Source: Arcticibacter eurypsychrophilus
GTDB lineage: Bacteria; Bacteroidota; Bacteroidia; Sphingobacteriales; Sphingobacteriaceae
Direction: 5' to 3'
Length of the DNA stretch: 64,000 nt
NCBI RefSeq assembly: GCF_001730525.1
Contig: NZ_MDFN01000008.1
Span: 85,899-149,898, forward strand
Positions within the stretch are counted from its first letter, which is position 1. Each line of letters starts with the position of its first letter. The notes under the pieces are model-generated. The model did no database searches. It had not been told where the DNA came from and was given only the letters and a program-made list of their open reading frames with translations. A program made the position numbers and the translations under genes. This document shows positions 9,310-19,402 of this stretch, one piece after another.

Positions 9310-10655
9310 AAATTAACAACCTAATCCTCCCATTAGTATTAGCTATACCCTTTATTATACCAGGGAAATTAACCGGACAAACACTTGCAGGAGATTCTAC
9401 AATCAATAACGCTACTTTGGATCAGTGTATTGAATATGCGTTAAAAAATCAACCTGCTATTAAACAAGCACTTATAGATGAAGAAATTGGCGAACGTGAT
9501 ATCAAATCTGCCCTTTCCGGCTGGTTACCCCAAATAAATGGGAACGCTAATTTTAACCATAACTTTAAACAACAAGTTTCCGTATTTCCAGTAGATGGAG
9601 TACCCACAAATGTCACTATAGGAACTAAAAACACTTCCTTAATATCAGTACAGGCTAATCAGAACATATTAAACGCTGGATTAATTCAAGCTTCTAAGAC
9701 AGCCAAGTACTTTAGACAGCAGTTTAAGCAAACTACCGAGAACAATAAAATATTTACAGTTGTCGATGTTAGTAAAGCATTTTATGACATATTGACCAGT
9801 AGAGAACAATTGAACATCACTGATGAAAATATAACCCGTCTTCAAAAACAGTTAAAGGATGCTTATGCCCAGTATGAAGGAGGCCTTGTTGATAAAACAG
9901 ATTATAAACGTGCTCAAATCAGTTTAAGTAATTCCCAGGCTGATAAAAAAAGAATCTCCGAACTATTAAAATATAAGTACGCTTATCTAAAGCAACTTAT
10001 CGGATATCCCGGAACAGCAAATTTTAGTATTAACGCGAATAACACTAATATGGAAAATGAAGTATTGCTGGATACCACACAACAAATTAATTACCAGAAT
10101 AGAGTTGAATACAGACAGTTGACTACACAACGAGAACTGCAAAGGATCAATACGAGTTATAATAAACTAGCTTATCTTCCTACTCTTTCCGGCTTTATTA
10201 ATTACGGTGAAAACTATCTAAATGATAAAGTTCGAAATCTTTACGACACCAATTATCCGAGCTCAGTTGGTGGACTAACGCTGAGTATCCCTATTTTTCA
10301 AGGAACCAGACGTACTCAGGAAATCCGAAAAGCACAATTACAGGAAAGAAGAGCAGATTTGGATCTTGTACAAGCAAAAAATGAAATCTATAGTCAGACT
10401 GAAGCGGCCATGGCCTCCTACAAAGCAAATCTAAATGATTGGAAAACATCCCGTCAAAATGTTACCCTTTCCCAGGAAGTGTATAATACCATTAAGGTTC
10501 AATATGATGAAGGAATTAAATCATATCTGGAACTGATGACAGCAGAAACCGATCTGCGCACCACTCAAATTAATTATCTCAATGCATTATATAGTTTACT
10601 ATCCAGTAAACTCGACGTACAACAGGCTTTAGGAACCATTACCTTTCAACAATAA
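9306..10655 (+). CDS. TolC-family outer membrane efflux channel (RND operon)
   Basis: Outer-membrane exit duct of a tripartite efflux pump. The 449-residue protein has a signal peptide (residues 5-25) and the two outer-membrane efflux protein repeats: TLDQCIEYALKNQPAIKQA near residue 38 and a C-terminal half with SIPIFQGTRRTQEIRKAQ near 335 and long helical stretches. The start ATG overlaps the tetR stop codon, implying translational coupling. The adaptor gene follows after 6 bp. Confidence 0.92.
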   Translation: MKINNLILPLVLAIPFIIPGKLTGQTLAGDSTINNATLDQCIEYALKNQPAIKQALIDEEIGERDIKSALSGWLPQINGNANFNHNFKQQVSVFPVDGVPTNVTIGTKNTSLISVQANQNILNAGLIQASKTAKYFRQQFKQTTENNKIFTVVDVSKAFYDILTSREQLNITDENITRLQKQLKDAYAQYEGGLVDKTDYKRAQISLSNSQADKKRISELLKYKYAYLKQLIGYPGTANFSINANNTNMENEVLLDTTQQINYQNRVEYRQLTTQRELQRINTSYNKLAYLPTLSGFINYGENYLNDKVRNLYDTNYPSSVGGLTLSIPIFQGTRRTQEIRKAQLQERRADLDLVQAKNEIYSQTEAAMASYKANLNDWKTSRQNVTLSQEVYNTIKVQYDEGIKSYLELMTAETDLRTTQINYLNALYSLLSSKLDVQQALGTITFQQ

Positions 10656-10661
10656 CCCATC

Positions 10662-11795
10662 ATGTATAACAAATTAACACTTGCTTCTTTACTAATTAGT
10701 ACCGTTTTATTTACGGCCTGTGGAGGATCAGACCAAAGCAAGCAACAAGCACAGGCAGCACCACCTGCTGTCACTGTCACCACTTATACCGTTCAAAAAG
10801 AACAAGTTAACGGTATTGACTCTTACCCGGGAACTATTGTTGCATTAAACGAAGTAGAACTTAGGGCCGAAGTAAACGGCTACATTACCGCTATCTATGT
10901 AAAAGATGGCCAAACGGTTTCAAAAGGACAAAAGCTATATGAAATAGATCGTAGCCGTTACCAGGCCGTATATAACCAGGCTAATGCACAACTTCAAATT
11001 ACAAAAGCGAACCTGACTAAATCCCAGAAAGACTCAGAAAGGTATACCAGACTTGCCGCTCAGGATGCCATCGCAAAACAGCGTGTAGATTATGCACAGG
11101 CTGATTTACAAACCGCACAAGCACAAGTTTCAGCAGCACAGGCTACTTTGGCCAACGCCGCTACCGATCTTCGCCGCTCAACTATAATTGCACCCTTATC
11201 AGGAAAAATCGGAATCACTATGATCAGAAGAGGAACATTGGTTACTGCTGGTTCTACCCTGATCAATACACTTTCTGCTCCCGATCCAATTGGAGTTGAC
11301 ATCAATATCAGCGAAAGTGACATCTCTTATTTTACCGGATTACAACAAGCAAAAGAGGCAGGCTTCGACATTATTTTGTCCGATAAAACGAAATACTCAT
11401 CCAGCGGAAAAGTACTTGCAGTAGATCGTGCCGTAGATGCACAAACCGGTACAATACGTGTTCGCGCCAGTTTCCCCAATAATAAAGGAAAACTTATTGC
11501 TGGTATGAACTGCACCGTTGAGGTTCCAAACAAACAATCTGGTGAACAAATTACGATCCCTTACCAAGCGGTAAGCGAGCAACTAGGCGAATTCACTGTA
11601 TATGTCGTAGGCGATAGCAATAAGGTAGCTCAACGTCAGGTTAAACTTGGTATTAAAGTAGCCGATAAAATTGTGATTCAGGAAGGACTGAAAGCAGGAG
11701 AAGTCATCGTCAGTGAAGGCACACAAAACCTCAAAGAAGGAGCCAAAGTGCAAACCGGAGCTCCGGCACAAGCAGCTACCGTTGCAAAGAAATAA
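10662..11795 (+). CDS. RND efflux periplasmic adaptor subunit (membrane fusion lipoprotein)
   Basis: Links the inner-membrane RND pump to TolC. The 377-residue protein has a lipoprotein signal with lipobox LFTAC at about residue 20, a lipoyl/barrel-sandwich half-motif (VELRAEVNGYITAIYVKDGQTV near 70), an alpha-helical hairpin rich in Ala/Gln at 105-165, the matching lipoyl half (STIIAPLSGKIGIT near 180), and beta-barrel and membrane-proximal domains after that. This order is that of AcrA/MexA-type adaptors. It lies between tolC (6 bp) and the pump gene (27 bp). Confidence 0.93.
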   Translation: MYNKLTLASLLISTVLFTACGGSDQSKQQAQAAPPAVTVTTYTVQKEQVNGIDSYPGTIVALNEVELRAEVNGYITAIYVKDGQTVSKGQKLYEIDRSRYQAVYNQANAQLQITKANLTKSQKDSERYTRLAAQDAIAKQRVDYAQADLQTAQAQVSAAQATLANAATDLRRSTIIAPLSGKIGITMIRRGTLVTAGSTLINTLSAPDPIGVDINISESDISYFTGLQQAKEAGFDIILSDKTKYSSSGKVLAVDRAVDAQTGTIRVRASFPNNKGKLIAGMNCTVEVPNKQSGEQITIPYQAVSEQLGEFTVYVVGDSNKVAQRQVKLGIKVADKIVIQEGLKAGEVIVSEGTQNLKEGAKVQTGAPAQAATVAKK

Positions 11796-11822
11796 TGTTA
11801 TTACGAAGTAGATAAAATCTAT

Positions 11823-14800
11823 ATGATCTCAGAAGTATTTATACGACGACCCGTCACCGCTATCGTCATCTCAATTCTGATTGTGCTGATTGGTGTTATT
11901 GTTTTAACCACCCTGCCTATCAGTCAATACCCTAATATTGCCCCTCCAACGGTGACAGTAAGTAGCACATATACAGGAGCAGATGCTGAAACGGTTGAAA
12001 AAACGGTTACCACACCCATTGAAAGTCAAATCAACGGTACACCAGGAATGTCTTACATTTCGTCCAACAGTACATCTGACGGACGTTCTGCTATTACCGT
12101 CACATTTGATGTAGGTACAGACATAGACATCGCCACACTGGATGTACAAAACCGGGTAGGAATTGCAGAACCTGCTCTTCCAGAAGCAGTAAGACGCCTT
12201 GGAGTAACAACAAGGAAAGCCAATACAGATATCCTGATGGTATTAGGACTATATTCTCCTAAGGGCACTCACGACGTAAAATTCATGTCCAATTACGTGA
12301 ACTTATATTTACGCGATGCCATCCTTCGAGTACCTGGTGTTGGTGATGTCCAATCTTTTGGGCAACCCTTTAGTATGCGTATTTGGCTGGATGCCGGGAA
12401 GATGGCTCAGCTAAATTTAACTCCGGCAGATGTATCCACCGCTATTCAGGAACAAAATGTACGGGTTCCAGGAGGAAGTGTAGGCGGTGCCCCCCAACAA
12501 TCTTCTCAGGCATTTGAGTTTTCGGTAATCCTTGATGGAGATCTGGAAACAGAAGAACAGTTTGAAAATATCATCGTTAAAACGGGTACAGACGGATCAA
12601 TTGTCTATCTGAAAGATGTAGCTCGCGTTGAACTTGGAGAATTTTCTTACGCAATCAACGCTAAAGTTAATGGCAAGGCAGCATCCATGCTGGCTATTAA
12701 TCAAATGCCCGGAGGAAATGCAGTTCAAACAGCTGAAGGGATTAATAAAACGCTGGAAGAACTAAAAAAATCGTTTCCAAGTGATATGGATTATACCATC
12801 GGTTACGAAACGGTTTCCGTTATTAACGTATCCATTGAGGCTGTAATTCATACCCTGATTGAAGCGCTTGTATTGGTTACACTTGTAGTATTCCTTTTCC
12901 TTCAAAGTTGGAGAGCGACTTTAATACCAGTACTGGCAATTCCGGTATCAATTATCGGTACATTCATTTTCTTTACCTTACTTGGCTTTTCCATTAATAC
13001 ACTGACCATGCTGGCCTTCGTACTGGCTATTGGTATAGTGGTCGATGATGCCATTGTGGTGGTAGAGGCTGTCCAGCATTATATCGATCATGAAAAGCTC
13101 TCGGCCAAAGAAGCAACATCCAGGGCGATGAAAGATATCACAGCTCCGGTAATTGCCATTGCACTTATCCTCGCTGCCGTATTTATACCCGTTGGATTCA
13201 TTCCTGGAATGGTTGGTCAGCTCTATCAGCAGTTTTCCATTACCATCGCAGTATCTGTAATTATATCTGCTTTTATCGCATTATCGCTTACCCCTGCATT
13301 GTGCTCTCTACTTTTAGTACCGATGAACCTGAATAAAGAGTCAAGGGGACTTAATAAATTCTTCTATAGATTCAATAAGTGGTTTCAGCACATTACAGGC
13401 AAGTATTCCAATGGCGTTCAATGGGCCATTCGTAAAACTCCTATGGCATTGATCCTTCTGGTATGTATCTTTATCGGAACAGTGGGATTATTCAGAAGTA
13501 AATCCTCCGGTTTCATCCCTAACGAAGATGCCGGGGTGTTTCTAATGGGGTTGTCTCTTCCTGAAGGAGCATCGGCAGCCCGTACTAATGCGTTTGTTAA
13601 AACCATTACAGAAAAAATTAAGAAAGAAGTACCCGAAGTAAAAAATATCACCTCAATCCAGGGAATTAACATTCTAAACAGATCATTTAAATCAAATGCA
13701 GGAACGTTCTTCGTGCAAATGAAGAATTGGGACGAGCGCGAAAAAACCGTAGTTGAAGCTATAGGTCAAATTCAAGGTATGTTTGCCGGCAGCAAAGAAG
13801 GAAGTATACTGGCTGTTTCTCCTCCTGCAATTCCAGGCTTAGGTGTCAGTGGAGGGTTCAGTATCCAAATTGAAGAGCAAACCGCGGGAAACCTTAAGGA
13901 CTTCCAGGCAGCAGCTTATAAATTCCTTGGAGCAGTAAGCCAACGTCCGGAGATCGCCATGGCCTATACTTTATTTAATGCCAATACTCCTAATTATCAG
14001 CTCACAGTTGATCGGGAGCAGGCTAAAAAGATGGGAGTATCCGTTGGCGCTATTTATAGTACAATTTCCAGTTATCTCGGTAGTAGCTACATCAATGACT
14101 TTACCCGTTATGGCAGAAATTACCGGGTAGTTACACAGGCTGATACCACTTATCGTCAGCATATCGAAGATATAGGCAAGCTCTACGTCAAAAATGCAAC
14201 GGGCAATAATGTTCCTCTAAGTGGATTAGTGAAGTACCAAATAGCACAAACAGCTACAATTATCAATCATTACAATTTATTCCGTTCTATTGAAGTCAGT
14301 GGAAGTGCAGCACCAGGATACAGTAGTGGTGATGCACTTGATGCCCTTGAGGAAGTTGCCGCACAAACCCTACCACAAGGTTATTCTTACAGCTTCTCTG
14401 GTTTAAGTGCTCAGGAACGTAAAGCTGGAAGCAGTACCCTACTCATTTTCGGATTATGTATTGTGTTCGTATTCCTTTTACTTGCGGCACTTTACGAAAG
14501 TTGGTCCGTACCTTTCTCAATCCTGCTATCCGTTCCATTAGGACTCTTTGGCGCGATACTAGCGCTGACATTCCTTCCTAAAATCGATAATAATATTTAT
14601 GCACAGATTGGATTGGTTACCCTGATTGGTCTTGCCGCTAAAAACGCGATTCTGATTGTAGAGTTTGCAAAAGAACGCGTTGATTGGGGAATGGAAGTTG
14701 TTGCAGCCACTATTGAAGCTGTAAAATTGAGGCTTCGACCGATCATCATGACCTCCATGGCCTTTATATTAGGTATTATACCATTGATGCTGTCATCTGG

Positions 14801-15023
14801 TGCTGGTGCTATTGCCCGTACAACGATCGGTTGGACCGTATTTGGAGGAATGCTTGCAGCAACGCTACTAGCTATCTTTTTCGTTCCCGTTCTATTTATA
14901 TTCATCACCCGCTTGGCTTATGGAAAAAAGAAACTGGAAGAACTTCAGGCTAATTATAATGCTGAACAGCATAAAGACACGCTTCATGTCGACGAGAAAG
15001 ACAATGAAGATGGTAAAATCTAG
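11823..15023 (+). CDS. RND multidrug efflux permease (HAE1 / AcrB-like)
   Basis: Proton-driven inner-membrane pump that expels hydrophobic or amphiphilic compounds through the adaptor and TolC. The 1066-residue protein has the RND layout: TM1 at residues 10-30, a large periplasmic loop, TM2-6 from about 340, a second loop, and TM8-12 from about 870. The proton-relay pair Asp-Asp is present in TM4 (GIVVDDAIVVVEA, about residues 406-407), and the TM11 motif GLAAKNAILIVEFA is intact. Length and motifs are those of AcrB/MexB-type pumps. It ends the operon, 60 bp before a strong terminator. Confidence 0.95.
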   Translation: MISEVFIRRPVTAIVISILIVLIGVIVLTTLPISQYPNIAPPTVTVSSTYTGADAETVEKTVTTPIESQINGTPGMSYISSNSTSDGRSAITVTFDVGTDIDIATLDVQNRVGIAEPALPEAVRRLGVTTRKANTDILMVLGLYSPKGTHDVKFMSNYVNLYLRDAILRVPGVGDVQSFGQPFSMRIWLDAGKMAQLNLTPADVSTAIQEQNVRVPGGSVGGAPQQSSQAFEFSVILDGDLETEEQFENIIVKTGTDGSIVYLKDVARVELGEFSYAINAKVNGKAASMLAINQMPGGNAVQTAEGINKTLEELKKSFPSDMDYTIGYETVSVINVSIEAVIHTLIEALVLVTLVVFLFLQSWRATLIPVLAIPVSIIGTFIFFTLLGFSINTLTMLAFVLAIGIVVDDAIVVVEAVQHYIDHEKLSAKEATSRAMKDITAPVIAIALILAAVFIPVGFIPGMVGQLYQQFSITIAVSVIISAFIALSLTPALCSLLLVPMNLNKESRGLNKFFYRFNKWFQHITGKYSNGVQWAIRKTPMALILLVCIFIGTVGLFRSKSSGFIPNEDAGVFLMGLSLPEGASAARTNAFVKTITEKIKKEVPEVKNITSIQGINILNRSFKSNAGTFFVQMKNWDEREKTVVEAIGQIQGMFAGSKEGSILAVSPPAIPGLGVSGGFSIQIEEQTAGNLKDFQAAAYKFLGAVSQRPEIAMAYTLFNANTPNYQLTVDREQAKKMGVSVGAIYSTISSYLGSSYINDFTRYGRNYRVVTQADTTYRQHIEDIGKLYVKNATGNNVPLSGLVKYQIAQTATIINHYNLFRSIEVSGSAAPGYSSGDALDALEEVAAQTLPQGYSYSFSGLSAQERKAGSSTLLIFGLCIVFVFLLLAALYESWSVPFSILLSVPLGLFGAILALTFLPKIDNNIYAQIGLVTLIGLAAKNAILIVEFAKERVDWGMEVVAATIEAVKLRLRPIIMTSMAFILGIIPLMLSSGAGAIARTTIGWTVFGGMLAATLLAIFFVPVLFIFITRLAYGKKKLEELQANYNAEQHKDTLHVDEKDNEDGKI

Positions 15024-15082
15024 CTGATGCTGCTGATTAAAAAGACGTTTACATAAGTTAATTGTAGCCGCTTTACTCCCGT

Positions 15083-15131
15083 AAAAAGGTATTACTATCA
15101 AAATTGGAAAGTTTGATAGTAATACCTTTTT
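15083..15131 (+). terminator. Strong rho-independent terminator of the RND efflux operon
   Basis: Perfect 20-bp inverted repeat (15083-15102 and 15112-15131) with a 9-base loop (ATTGGAAAG). The right arm ends in a run of six Ts. It lies 60 bp after the pump stop codon and before the LacI-type gene, insulating the latter. Confidence 0.9.
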
Positions 15132-15217
15132 TATGCCTAAAATTTCCATAGCTTCCTGATTCGCTTCTGCCTCAGCCATTCAACTCTAATCATATTTTTC
15201 TATCTTCGTATTGGGAT

Positions 15218-16234
15218 ATGGATCATGTAAACTTAAAACGACTCGCAAAAGAATTAAAACTGGCCGTCTCTACGGTATCCAGGGCACTAAGCGATAGTCA
15301 TGATATCAGCATAGAAACCAAAAGGAAAGTCATTAATCTTGCAAAAGAGTTAAACTATCAGCCCAATCCATTTGCAAGAAGCCTCAGGAAGCGCAGCAGC
15401 AAGACGATCGCCATCATTCTACCCGAAATAGCTAATAACTACTTCTCCCTTGCAATCAATGGAATTGAAGAAGTTGCTCAAGAAAATGATTACCATGTAC
15501 TGATCTATCTTACTCATGAAAACCATGCCAAAGAGGCCTCCATTATCCGGCATCTTCTTAATGGACGCGTAGACGGCGTAATAATGTCCCTTTCAATTGA
15601 AACTGAAGACATCACTCACCTTCAGGAACTTCAGGAAAACAACATACCCATTGTATTCTTTGACCGGATCTGCGACAGCATCGATACCGTTAAAATCACC
15701 ACCAATGATTATGAAAGCGGTTATCTGGCAACCAGTCACCTCATTAGTAAAGGTTGTAAAAGCATTGCCTACTTAACCTTTTCAGGCAATCTCTCTATTG
15801 AACAACAGCGGATGAAAGGTTATCAGGATGCCTTAATCCGGAAAAATCTCGTTCCCGATGATCAGCACATTGTAAGGTGCAGTACCAACACCAAAGAAAG
15901 TCATACCAAAATTAAAATCCTTTTTTCTGGGGATAACAGGCCCGATGGGATCTTTGCTTCCGTGGAACTCCTGGCCATCCTATGTTATGAAGTATGTGCG
16001 GAAATGAAGATAAACATCCCCAATGACATCAAAATCATCGGATTTTCCAATCTTAGAACAGCCTCTTTACTCAATCCTGCACTTACTACCATTACCCAAC
16101 CCGCTTTCGATATGGGAAAAGAAGCTGCCAAAGCGCTATTTGAGGCACTGAAAAAACCACAAATCCCTATGGAAAACAAAAATATAGTATTAAAATCAAC
16201 GCTCATTGAAAGAGTATCTACATCTAAGTTGTAG
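15218..16234 (+). CDS. LacI family transcriptional regulator
   Basis: A 338-residue regulator with an N-terminal LacI helix-turn-helix (residues 4-50: LKRLAKELKLAVSTVSRALS, hinge-helix region NPFARSLRKRSSKTIA) and a periplasmic-binding-protein-like sugar domain (from residue 62, with IPIVFFDR near 145 and IIGFSNL near 270). It likely senses a sugar or sugar acid. Its nearest metabolic neighbours are the uxu genes 1 kb away on the other strand, so it may control uronate catabolism, though direct evidence is lacking. A TATCTTCG near-match to the -7 element lies only about 15 bases before the ATG. Confidence 0.9.
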   Translation: MDHVNLKRLAKELKLAVSTVSRALSDSHDISIETKRKVINLAKELNYQPNPFARSLRKRSSKTIAIILPEIANNYFSLAINGIEEVAQENDYHVLIYLTHENHAKEASIIRHLLNGRVDGVIMSLSIETEDITHLQELQENNIPIVFFDRICDSIDTVKITTNDYESGYLATSHLISKGCKSIAYLTFSGNLSIEQQRMKGYQDALIRKNLVPDDQHIVRCSTNTKESHTKIKILFSGDNRPDGIFASVELLAILCYEVCAEMKINIPNDIKIIGFSNLRTASLLNPALTTITQPAFDMGKEAAKALFEALKKPQIPMENKNIVLKSTLIERVSTSKL

Positions 16235-16340
16235 AAATAGCAGGTTCTAACATTACTAGTTTTGGGAAATAAAACAGTAGCAGCGATAGAAATGCATATG
16301 CAATTTTGATGATGAAGAATAAAATAGTAAGTCCCTCATT

Positions 16341-16775
16341 CTACTTATAAATGATATTGTCTAAATCAATAATAAGGCTGTTTCTTTTTCGATTAGTGGA
16401 TCCTCCATGCTCCAAAGTAAAAGTGATTTTCTCCCCCGAATCATTCTTGGCTGTAATCTTTGGATTATAAAATGGGCCAACTGTAAAAACCTTTGAAATA
16501 GGATGCTCAGCAAAATCAGATACAGAAATTATATAGCTATTTGACACTTCATCTGCTTCGGGAACATTGGCACTACCTGATCCATTCGTTATCATAAAGA
16601 TACCCACACATAAGTCTTTCCCTTTCTCAAGATTAAACGTTTCAACGGAAGAAAGTGTGTTTATTAAATTTTTATCCGTTACTTTAGTAACACTTTGACT
16701 GTATCCGGCTATAGAAATAAACATTAAACATGACATAAATAAAATGCCATAGTGTGACTTAAAAGGTCCTTTCAT
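16341..16775 (-). CDS. Hypothetical secreted protein
   Basis: I do not recognise this 144-residue protein. It has a signal peptide (hydrophobic residues 10-25, ending GYSQS) and a beta-rich mature part without cysteines; ISVSDFAEHP and ITFTLEHGG look like beta strands of a small sandwich. There is no lipobox. It stands alone between the LacI-type gene and the uxu operon. A TATTTTTG element at 16795-16802 could be its promoter. Confidence 0.6.
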   Translation of the reverse strand: MKGPFKSHYGILFMSCLMFISIAGYSQSVTKVTDKNLINTLSSVETFNLEKGKDLCVGIFMITNGSGSANVPEADEVSNSYIISVSDFAEHPISKVFTVGPFYNPKITAKNDSGEKITFTLEHGGSTNRKRNSLIIDLDNIIYK

Positions 16776-16794
16776 AATTAGTTAATTTTGTAAT

Positions 16795-16802
16795 CAAAAA
16801 TA
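16795..16802 (-). promoter_or_regulatory. Candidate -7 element (TATTTTTG) for the hypothetical secreted protein
   Basis: Full match to TANNTTTG on the minus strand, 20 bases before the ATG at 16775; upstream TTAG at about 20 bases is a 3-of-4 match to the -33 element. Confidence 0.4.
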
Positions 16803-17218
16803 ATTCAATGCAGACTTCTCTTCTAAGCAATTTAGTATCATTGCTAGTACTATTTTAACGTATTTATTAAATGGTTCCATTCTCTTTAAAGTTTTAAACT
16901 GCTTTCACAACCATTTATTTTTAGCATCTGCTTTATTGAATAAATTGGAATTAACATACCCTCAAGGGTGTGACTCTATTGCTTTCTATTATGCCTCCTA
17001 CTATAATAAACATATTGACTTGGTAAAGTAACATCCAAAATGGATCTTCTTAAGAGACTCAGTAAACCCGATTTAGCAACAATTGGCTTTAAATAAAAAT
17101 GTTCCCTAGAGAAGCCAATACTTTCCTAGAGAACATTTTTATATCCCGATACGTCTTCTTAGTCCGACACCCGTGCTACAGCTGCTTTAGCTATTGGTTA
17201 TCTTACTTCTTTATCAAC
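16803..17218. other. Intergenic region downstream of the uxu operon
   Basis: No gene is visible on either strand in this AT-rich stretch. It contains a terminator-like hairpin (17095-17140) and an overlapping alternative stem (17082-17119), described separately. I see nothing else. Confidence 0.5.
17095..17140 (-). terminator. Terminator-like hairpin downstream of uxuA
   Basis: The arms AAAAATGTTCCCTAG and CTAGAGAACATTTTT pair over about 15 positions with one mismatch around a loop of about 16 bases, giving A/T-rich flanks on both strands as in bidirectional terminators. It lies about 80 bp past the uxuA stop codon. Confidence 0.6.
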
Positions 17219-18403
17219 TTATCCTTTACTCCTTCTTATTCCTAATTCAAGTCCTCTTAATTCTGCAAGACCTCTTAAACGACCAATTGCAGAATACCCA
17301 GGATTAGTTTTCTTCTTTAAGTCATCCAGCATCTTGTGTCCATGATCGGGTCTGAAAGGCATCCTTAAATCTGTACGACCCGCTGCCTTACGTTTATCCT
17401 GTTCTTCAACAAGCGCTTTCATCACCGCATACATGTCTACATCACCATCCAAATGATCTGCTTCGTTAAAATTCCCTTCTTCATCACGACGGGTACTTCT
17501 TAAATGAATAAAATGGATCCGGTCACCTAATCGCTCAACCATACCGGCAAGATCATTATCTGCCCGAACACCGAATGAACCAGTACAAAAAGTCAAGCCA
17601 TTATTTGGACTATCTACTGCTTCATACAAGTCTTTGATATCCTGCTCTGTACTTACCACACGCGGCAAGCCCAATATTGGAAAAGGAGGATCATCAGGGT
17701 GAATACACAAAAGCACCCCAGCCTGTTCCGCAGCAGGTACAATGTCAGTTAAAAAGCTATATAAGTTAGCCTTCAACTCCTTCGGTCCCGTTGCATCATA
17801 TCCGGCAAGTACCTTTAAGAAATCATCTAGCGAATAACCTTCTTCCGATCCTGGAAGTCCGGCAATAATATTATTAACCAACTTCTTCTTATCATCCTCA
17901 GATAAAGACTCAAAATAAACCTTACCCCTAATCCGTTGCTCTTCAGTATAATTCGCTTCAGCGCCTGGTCTTTTTAAAATATACAACTCAAATGCCGCAA
18001 ATGCTGCTGCTTCAAAACGCAAAGCAGTAGATCCATCAGGCATAGGATAATCCAGATTCGTACGTGTCCAATCCAGTACCGGCATAAAATTATAACATAC
18101 CGTATCGATGCCACAAGCACCCAGATTAATCAGTGTTTCCTTATAGTTAGCGATATACTTCTGGTAATCACCCGTACGTTTTTTGATATCCTCATGTACA
18201 GGTACACTTTCTACAACAGACCAGGTTAAACCGGCTTGTTCCACTATCGCTATTCTTTTTTGAATCTCTTCCTGGGACCATGCCTGGCCGTTAGGAATAT
18301 GGTGCAAAGCAGTAACGATTCCCGTAGCGCCTGCCTGCCTGATATCGGATAAAGATACCGGATCATTCGGTCCGTACCATCTCCATGTTTGTTCTAATGA
18401 CAT
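17219..18403 (-). CDS. uxuA: Mannonate dehydratase
   Basis: Dehydrates D-mannonate to 2-keto-3-deoxy-D-gluconate in hexuronate catabolism. The 394-residue TIM-barrel enzyme starts with [18 protein letters not shown], the conserved UxuA opening, and contains [34 protein letters not shown] and IHFIHLRS, which carry metal and substrate ligands in the family, and ends with PFRPDHGH...[17 protein letters not shown]. Length matches the family. It follows the SDR gene by 16 bp, so the two form an operon for converting glucuronate-derived fructuronate. Confidence 0.96.
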   Translation of the reverse strand: MSLEQTWRWYGPNDPVSLSDIRQAGATGIVTALHHIPNGQAWSQEEIQKRIAIVEQAGLTWSVVESVPVHEDIKKRTGDYQKYIANYKETLINLGACGIDTVCYNFMPVLDWTRTNLDYPMPDGSTALRFEAAAFAAFELYILKRPGAEANYTEEQRIRGKVYFESLSEDDKKKLVNNIIAGLPGSEEGYSLDDFLKVLAGYDATGPKELKANLYSFLTDIVPAAEQAGVLLCIHPDDPPFPILGLPRVVSTEQDIKDLYEAVDSPNNGLTFCTGSFGVRADNDLAGMVERLGDRIHFIHLRSTRRDEEGNFNEADHLDGDVDMYAVMKALVEEQDKRKAAGRTDLRMPFRPDHGHKMLDDLKKKTNPGYSAIGRLRGLAELRGLELGIRRSKG

Positions 18404-18419
18404 CTTCTTCTTTTAAAAA

Positions 18420-19262
18420 TTAAACTCCACTAAATGAACTGAATCCACCATCAATTGGAATTACTACACCAGTTACAAATTGCGATCCATCACCACATAA
18501 CCATAATAATGTACCGGTAAGGTCATCTGGTGTACCAAAGCGACTCATTGGTGTATGTGCGATAATTGTATTTCCGCGGTCAGTTAAACTACCATCCGCA
18601 TTGGTTAACATCGCTCTGTTTTGGTCTGTCAGGAAAAATCCAGGAGCCAATGCATTTACACGGATCCCTACTTTAGAAAAATGAACAGCCAGCCATTGCG
18701 TAAAGTTGGAAACAGCTGCTTTAGCACCACTATAAGCAGGAATTTTAGTTAGTGGAGTAAAGGCATTCATGGATGATATATTGATGATAGAAGCACCAGT
18801 TTTACCAATCATATCCTTTGCAAAGATTTGAGTAGGCAATAGCGTTCCTATAAAGTTTAAATCGAACACAAACTTGATACCTTCAGGATCAAGGTCGAAA
18901 AATGTCTTTAACCCTTCTTCTGTTGAAGTCAGATCTTCCGCATATAAATGTGTTTTAGATGTTGTTCCCTTAGGATGATTACCACCGGCACCATTGATCA
19001 GGATATCACAAGATCCAAGTTCCTTATTCACTTGCTCATGTGCTGCTTTTAAGCTTTCCACTTCCAACACATTACAGGCAACACCTATTGCATCACCACC
19101 GTTTTCCCTTATTTCTGCAGCAACGCGTTCTGCTGTTTCTAATCTTAAATCTAAGATGGCAACTTTTGCCCCTTTACTAGAAAGAGCCTTTGCCATTGTA
19201 CTGCATAACACACCACCACCACCGGTAATCACTGCTACTTTGCCTGAAAATTCTGAAGACAT
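18420..19262 (-). CDS. SDR family fructuronate/mannonate oxidoreductase
   Basis: A 280-residue short-chain dehydrogenase with the NAD(P)-binding TGGGGVLCSTMA motif at residue 13, the NGAGG motif near 90, and catalytic Ser, Tyr and Lys in ISSMNAF and YSGAKAA (near 160-180). The inserted segment around residues 95-130 and the tandem with uxuA match the SDR-type D-mannonate oxidoreductases that replace classical UxuB in Bacteroidota and Firmicutes. It would reduce fructuronate to mannonate, the UxuA substrate. The function is inferred from context; the SDR family call is firm. Repeats upstream may be operator sites. Confidence 0.87.
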   Translation of the reverse strand: MSSEFSGKVAVITGGGGVLCSTMAKALSSKGAKVAILDLRLETAERVAAEIRENGGDAIGVACNVLEVESLKAAHEQVNKELGSCDILINGAGGNHPKGTTSKTHLYAEDLTSTEEGLKTFFDLDPEGIKFVFDLNFIGTLLPTQIFAKDMIGKTGASIINISSMNAFTPLTKIPAYSGAKAAVSNFTQWLAVHFSKVGIRVNALAPGFFLTDQNRAMLTNADGSLTDRGNTIIAHTPMSRFGTPDDLTGTLLWLCGDGSQFVTGVVIPIDGGFSSFSGV

Positions 19263-19263
19263 A

Positions 19264-19402
19264 TCCTGTTTGGTTTAATTCAATCTATTATTGGACGAGT
19301 AAAATTGAGAAAAAAAAAGGGATCGTAACAGGTTTTTGAAGGATTTATTTACGGAAACGATTGTGTATTGTTCCTGTTTGAAGGAATATAAATGTCCTGT
19401 TT
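19264..19402 (-). promoter_or_regulatory. Promoter region of the uxu operon with repeated TCCTGTTT motifs
   Basis: The octamer TCCTGTTT occurs at 19264-19271, 19372-19379 and 19395-19402 in the same orientation, and an inverted AACAGG at 19327-19332. The last two are 23 bp apart start to start, about two helical turns. This looks like a cluster of regulator sites, but which protein binds is not known. Confidence 0.4.

Noticed and set aside
14597..14908. 103-codon minus-strand open frame inside the RND pump gene
   Set aside because: Antisense to conserved transmembrane coding sequence; the composition follows from codon bias of the real gene.
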